Source: Bettongia penicillata ogilbyi
Taxonomy: Eukaryota > Chordata > Mammalia > Diprotodontia > Potoroidae
Length of the DNA: 64,000 nt
Reading direction: 5' to 3'
Assembly (NCBI GenBank): GCA_023548195.1
Contig: JAJHZJ010000808.1
Location: 1,654,182 to 1,718,181, forward strand
A model generated the notes under the pieces. It was not told the origin of the DNA and searched no databases. It saw nothing but the letters and a program-made list of their open reading frames with translations. The position numbers were made by a program, and so were the translations under genes. Position 1 is the stretch's first letter, and every line of letters begins with the position of its first letter. Below are positions 59,231 to 64,000 of this stretch, one piece after another.

Positions 59231-59734
59231 TATTATTTGTTACTCCCTGTGTCCTCCCTTAGGGGTGATAGCAAACAGCCCAGGACAAGACATGAGCTGG
59301 GCTGTCTCTGGGAATTTCCTCTCAGGGGATGGTCCAGCTCCTAGAGCCAGGTTTCTTTGTTAGTATATGATCAATGGATTAGAGGTAATTCTTCATAGCA
59401 CTGTTGGAAGTAGGACTCTTTGTGCAGCAGCTGTCCAGTGTTAATGGAGGATTTTTTTTCTTTTCTCCTAATGTACACATGGCTTCTTCATGTATCACTT
59501 TAAAAGTGTCTCCAGCTGCTAGTGACAAAAGATGCTGCATTTGCTAATCTAGAGTTAAGCTTTTTTTCAGCTCTAGTATCCAATTTCAGTTCCTCTTCCA
59601 AAATACACTTGTATTATGTAAACACAGAAGTTTTAGAGCGACAGGCATTTTTCATTGACATGAGAGGGAGCCCAGGAGGTGGTGGGCTGAGGAATGTTTT
59701 TTCATGGAATGCAGTAAAACATTGCGTTTTCGTG

Positions 59735-59850
59735 GATAGATGGCCTAGATTAGTTAACCTAGGTTCATTTCCTTCCTCTTTTCACTGGCTTTCTTGATGA
59801 CTTTTAAGAAGTCATTTAATACCCTGTGCTCTAATTGTCTGAACTATAAA
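59735..59850 (+). mobile_element. Degraded SINE
   Basis: AACCTAGGTTCATTTCCTTC and GAAGTCATTTAATACCCTGT. Confidence 0.45.
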
Positions 59851-59884
59851 ATGAAAACTGCACTTGCAGAATGAAGGGTCACAT

Positions 59885-60000
59885 TTATAGCTGGAAAAAA
59901 CCTTGGTGGTCATTTGCTCCAACCCTCTTATAGATGAGGAAACCAAGGCCCAGAGACTCATTGTGAGAGTCAAAAGTCATGCACTCTAAACTTTGTGGAG
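59885..60000 (-). mobile_element. MIR-like SINE fragment
   Basis: GTGGTCATTTGCTCCAACCC and GATGAGGAAACCAAGGCCCA. Confidence 0.7.
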
Positions 60001-60469
60001 CTGAGTATTGTCACAGTATGAAGTGACATGAATAATTCATGTTTTTCTGCCATGTTGTAAGTGTGGATCAAGATTCTGTTCATACACTTGGTTCAGTAAT
60101 AACCTTCCTGGAAGTAGACATGTTTATGTGCCATAAGAAAGAAAAATGCAATAATACGAAGCTGTCAAGAGATCATTTGATGTGTGAAATATTGACACAT
60201 CTGTCTAAACCAGACTTACTGTTCCACTGGGTAAGACCTAAATGATGGCAATCTAATCTGGTGGCACCTGAATTATTACTGGCTTTAAAATTGTTATCAT
60301 CCCATGGGGGTTGTTTCTGAGAATCTAATTTAAACATTCCATATCTTGTCATTAATTTCATTTTATTATTTCGGTGTCACTGACAGTATGTTGTATTTTG
60401 GTAGTACTTTTGTGTGTTTCAGAAAACTTATCTACCTTCTGATTAATAGTTGCAGTTTGCATAATATGT

Positions 60470-60575
60470 GTGATAAGTGGAAGGTTCTCATATTTTGCAT
60501 ATGAGGAAATTGTTGCCTAGAGTCTCATATGGTGCTAGAAACAGAACCAAGGTCATTTGATTTCCAGTTTGGGGC
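60470..60575 (-). mobile_element. MIR-like SINE fragment
   Basis: GCATATGAGGAAATTGTTGC and CCAAGGTCATTTGATTTCCA. Confidence 0.55.
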
Positions 60576-60839
60576 TATTGAATCTTTTTGCATCTGCAGC
60601 GTCCTTTACAGACCCATCTATCAGAAAGAGTACAAGTTAGCAAAGTAGCCAAAATTGTTTGGTTTATTAGTGCGTAAGAAACAAGAAGACTATCCTTAAA
60701 ATTGCTTGCACAATGTTGAATACATTTTATTGCTTAATAAATACTTGCAGATTTATTGTTTGTTATACATCTGTTCTAAGAAATAGCATATGCATGAGTG
60801 AGTACTTACATTATGTACAAATGTATTATATGAGAAACA

Positions 60840-60990
60840 GGTATCATCATGGAGAGAGAATTGGTGTGAAAACTGGGGAGTTCTGTATTTGAGTCCCAAC
60901 CTCAGACCTGTAATGACCAAGGGGCCCTGGCTATGTTACTTAACTTCTCACTATTCTAGGTAACTCTTTAATATTCTAAATTTTAAGAAG
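60840..60990 (+). mobile_element. Degraded MIR-type SINE
   Basis: TCTGTATTTGAGTCCCAACC and GGCTATGTTACTTAACTTCT. Confidence 0.55.
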
Positions 60991-61309
60991 GTGCCACTCT
61001 GCACTGATAGACAACATTCTTCAGTGGTAACTCCATATGTCATTGAAATTACAAGTCTAGATGAAAAAGTAAATTCTGTGTATTACATATACACACAGAT
61101 AAATAAAGACACAAAATTAAACCTAAGTTTTAAGTTATTCTCCAACCTTTTTATCCTATGGACCCTCTATTGGAGACTGATGCATTCTTCTCAGTCATGT
61201 ATTGTACCAGTGTGGGGGAAAAAAGCATAGCCAAAAATCTAGAGGGTTAGAAGCAACACTATTACACAACAGAAGAGTTATTAATAAAATCATTGAAAAA
61301 TGTATAAAT

Positions 61310-61400
61310 TAGCATCATTCCATTAAATTTGACACTTACGAAATGTTTATGATGTGCACAGCTCTGAAAATAGGCACTGGGAGATATAAAGACATAAAGA
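61310..61400 (-). mobile_element. L2 LINE terminal fragment
   Basis: GAAATGTTTATGATGTGCAC and GGCACTGGGAGATATAAAGA. Confidence 0.5.
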
Positions 61401-61849
61401 AACAGATAGCCTTTGAAGAAAAAATATTAATACTACATTTTGCATTGTAAATGCAAGTCTTCTCAGAAACATTTTAAAAAGTAGTCTATCATTTTTCTAA
61501 ATTCAAGTATTGTTCTGCTTGACAGAGAAATATACAAACCAGCAATCCCCTCATTCCTAACAAAAGGACAGATTTGAAGTAACAATACAAGAGGGTTAAC
61601 ATTTTGCTTCATCAAATAGCTGGTGTAGTCACTTAATTTTTCAGACAGCCTTTAATGTTTTCTAAAACTACTCAATCTTTCTATGGCCACTGCTTTCAAG
61701 GATTCTCCTTCTACCACCTTGAAGTAATGAAAGAGACTTCCTCCCTCTGATCAATGCCTTAATGCCTTATGGTGGGTCAATTGAGAACCTCTTGTCCTTG
61801 CCCTGGTCAGATCATCACTCTCTTTCAATGATAGAATCTGTTTTTCCTT

Positions 61850-62500
61850 TTTATTTCTTTTTTAAAAAATTTATTTATTTAGTTTTAGTTTTCAGCATCT
61901 ACTTCCACAAGATGTTGAGTTCCAAATTTTCTCCTCATCTCTCCTCTCCGCCTCCCCCAAGACAGCATGCATTCTGCTTACCTCTTCCTCCACTTTGCCC
62001 TCCCTTCTGTTATTCCCCTCTCCCCTCTCCCTTCTTTTATGCCCTTCCCTTCTATTTTCCTGTAAGGCAAGATAGATTACTATATCCCGTTGCCTGTATA
62101 TCTTATTTCCCAGTTGCATGAAAAAACAATTTTTAACATTTTAAAAACTTTGAGTTCTATAATGTTTCCCTTCCTCCCACCGCATCCACCCTCATTGTGA
62201 AGGCAAGCATTTTTATGTAGGTTACACTTGTGTAGTCATGCAAAACGCTTGCGTAATAGTCATGTTGTGAAAGACTATATTTCCCTCCATCCTATCCTGC
62301 CCCCCATTATTTCTATTCTCTCCTTTGACCCTGTCCCTTTTCATGAGTGTTTGCTTCTGATTACCCTTCCCCCGCATTTGCATTCCTTTTTATCATCTCC
62401 CCTTCTTTAACCCTTTTTCCCCTACTTTCCTTTAGGGGTAAGATAGATTTCCACACCCAGTTGAGTATGTGTTATTCCCTTGGAAAGAATCCTTCTTGAG
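61850..62500 (-). mobile_element. HAL1/L1-type 3' region, second copy
   Basis: The A-rich 3' end is at 61855-61885 (plus-strand TTTAAAAAATTTATTTATTT). Purine-rich on the minus strand. It shares GTAAGGCAAGATAGATTACT, TTGCATGAAAAAACAATTTT and GTAATAGTCATGTTGTGAAA with the unit at 35810-36400. It lacks ORF1, so it is 5'-truncated. Confidence 0.7.
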
Positions 62501-64000
62501 TTCATCTATGAGAGAGGAATGGAGGATTGTTAAGGAGTTGATAGCTAAATAGAGGCTCATAAGGATTTGTCTTTCAGGTTAAAAGATGTCAGACTAGGAT
62601 ACTTTTAAAATGTTTTCTTTATATTTCTAAAAAGAGAGAGGTTCTTTATTCCACACCATCAAATTTGCCTTCTTCTGGAGGGATACAATATCTACCACCC
62701 AAATAAGTAAATACCAAGTTATTTCAAGAGAGAAAATGTTAGATAAATCATTATTACTAGGAATATCTTTGCAACCAATAACTGTTGCCTCATAAAATTC
62801 CCAATTTTTTTTTTGAGTGAGGGTGACAGAATTTTTTCTTCATTGCCTTTTTATAGAATAGTAAGGATAAAAAGTAGTAAAGGTTTAATCAATGCTTATT
62901 CCTTTCATTCTTCCTTATTTTTCAGTTTATGACTAGTAATTTACCTGCCACTCTTAACAATGAGTGATATTTTATATAATTGACTTAGAAGTTGGCTTAG
63001 AAAAAAGTGCTTTTAGCCATAATTTTCTTTATGGGCTAGGCTTGGCTAAGTTAATTTGAGCAAAATGAGGCAAACCTTTGTAGTCGGGGCAAAACTAAAT
63101 GTTAGGCATGATCAACAACATTTTCATTTTGATCTGTTTGATCCAAGGGGGGGAGGAGAGATAGTAATAGAAGGAAAAGGCAAAGAATAGGTGTTGACCG
63201 GGAGAGAGGGCTGCAAGGAGAGTTCACAGTGAAAAAGGAAGGCAGTAAGATTCTCTTCTAAGTTACCATACTGCTTGAACCAAAGAAGAAAAACAGTCAC
63301 AATTTGCACATTCTCATTTGATCCTCAGAACAACTTTGTAGGGTAAGAACTTTAGGATTTATTTCTATCAACAGAAACAATGTTGGGAGAATCTGTGGCC
63401 TTTAGATAGAAAAGGGGAGGTGCACCCACATTTTATTAGGAGTCATTGCATGACAGCAGCCCTTAAAGTCAACTTCTATCTGTTACAAGGCTTAAAGTAG
63501 GTTATCTATTATTAGCTGGATCAATTCCCAAGTTCTCCTTGCACAAACATGAAAGCATGTTAAATTGTTACTCTGAATAATAAACCAACAGCCAGTGTTC
63601 TAGAATGCCTGCCAAATCTACCAGGACATCTTACAAAAATTACTTTGTTGAAATTAGAATCTCTTGCAAACTGGTGGGAGTGTAAATACTTCCAGTATGA
63701 GATAAAGCAGCACGTTAGTCAGATCTGTACTGTGTCCAGCAGAATTCCCAACGGCCAAGAAGGGAGAGAAAAGTTAAATGCTAAGATAAGTGTAAAAAAG
63801 CTGAAACGTCCCTCTCTAAAGGAGGGTGTCAGATGAAAGCTCCTTTATCTTCTGGAACCTTATTCCATTAAAGTTAAACAAAACAAACAAACGAGACTGA
63901 CTTTAAATTATGTAATTGGTAATGATTGCTGATCTCATTCCATCCCTTCATTTCTAATAGTTTGCCCACTCTGTCATCCCCACACTGTCACTTACTATCT

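Larger units (their letters stand above)
21720..64000 (+). other. TBC1D1: Large TBC1D1 intron (no further exon recognised)
   Basis: From the GTAAGA donor to the window edge I looked for the expected continuation (DYSELGEL..., then a conserved RELRELWQKAILQQILLLRM-type stretch before the Rab-GAP domain) and did not find it on the + strand. The span is filled with repeats listed separately and unassigned AT-rich DNA, notably 23400-24840, 29650-31000, 31720-32770, 35000-35800, 42250-44160, 45250-46200, 52730-53180, 54740-55790, 60990-61310 and 62500-64000, where I see no gene. A divergent or very short exon could have been missed. Confidence 0.7.

Noticed and set aside
61762..62121. 119-residue + strand and 75-residue minus-strand open frames
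   Set aside because: Both come from the purine/pyrimidine-biased 3' region of a HAL1/L1 fragment.

Overview
The window is intronic DNA and six coding exons from a vertebrate nuclear genome, almost certainly a marsupial. The DNA is AT-rich, exons are short with canonical GT-AG borders, and the repeats are those of metatherian genomes: core/tRNA-type SINEs ending in a cctgggcaagtcacttaac-type block, many L2 and CR1/L3 LINE relics, marsupial-type L1 pieces, and an ORF1-only L1 derivative of the HAL1 type. The species cannot be fixed from the sequence alone.

The only protein-coding gene I can support is TBC1D1, the Rab-GTPase-activating protein of the AS160/TBC1D4 family that links insulin/Akt and AMPK signalling to GLUT4 vesicle traffic. 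It reads left to right on the + strand. Its exons lie at 7291-7419, 12429-12515, 15668-15948, 18525-18686, 19275-19394 and 21580-21719. They encode the regulatory linker between the N-terminal PTB domains and the C-terminal Rab-GAP domain. This includes the RRRANT Akt-type site and the RRHSWRQQIFLRV phosphorylation/calmodulin-binding-type segment. The 162-nt and 120-nt exons are cassettes of whole-codon length. Every junction between 15948 and 21580 has the same phase, so any combination stays in frame; I read them as the two alternative exons of the long, muscle-type isoform. The next expected exon (start of the segment leading to the TBC domain) was not found, so the last 42 kb looks like one large intron.

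Layout: 1-7290 intron with an L1 piece lodged in an L2 copy; 7291-12515 two exons with L2, SINE and LTR-like DNA between them; 15668-21719 the phosphosite exon, the two cassettes and the next constitutive exon; 21720-64000 one long intron. That intron carries a composite GA/GT microsatellite (29.3 kb), a 60-bp mariner-like palindrome (31.2 kb), a poly(A)-tailed retroposed sequence (33.8 kb), a HAL1-like element (35.8-38.4 kb), and a near-perfect inverted duplication of 303 bp (39858-40160 and 41623-41925; 301/303 identical), one arm of which interrupts an L2 relic. Further L2, L3, SINE and L1-3'-end fragments fill the rest.

No rRNA, tRNA gene, CRISPR array, promoter or CpG island was recognised. 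Repeat families are named from memory of consensus sequences, so boundaries are good to roughly 10-30 bases.
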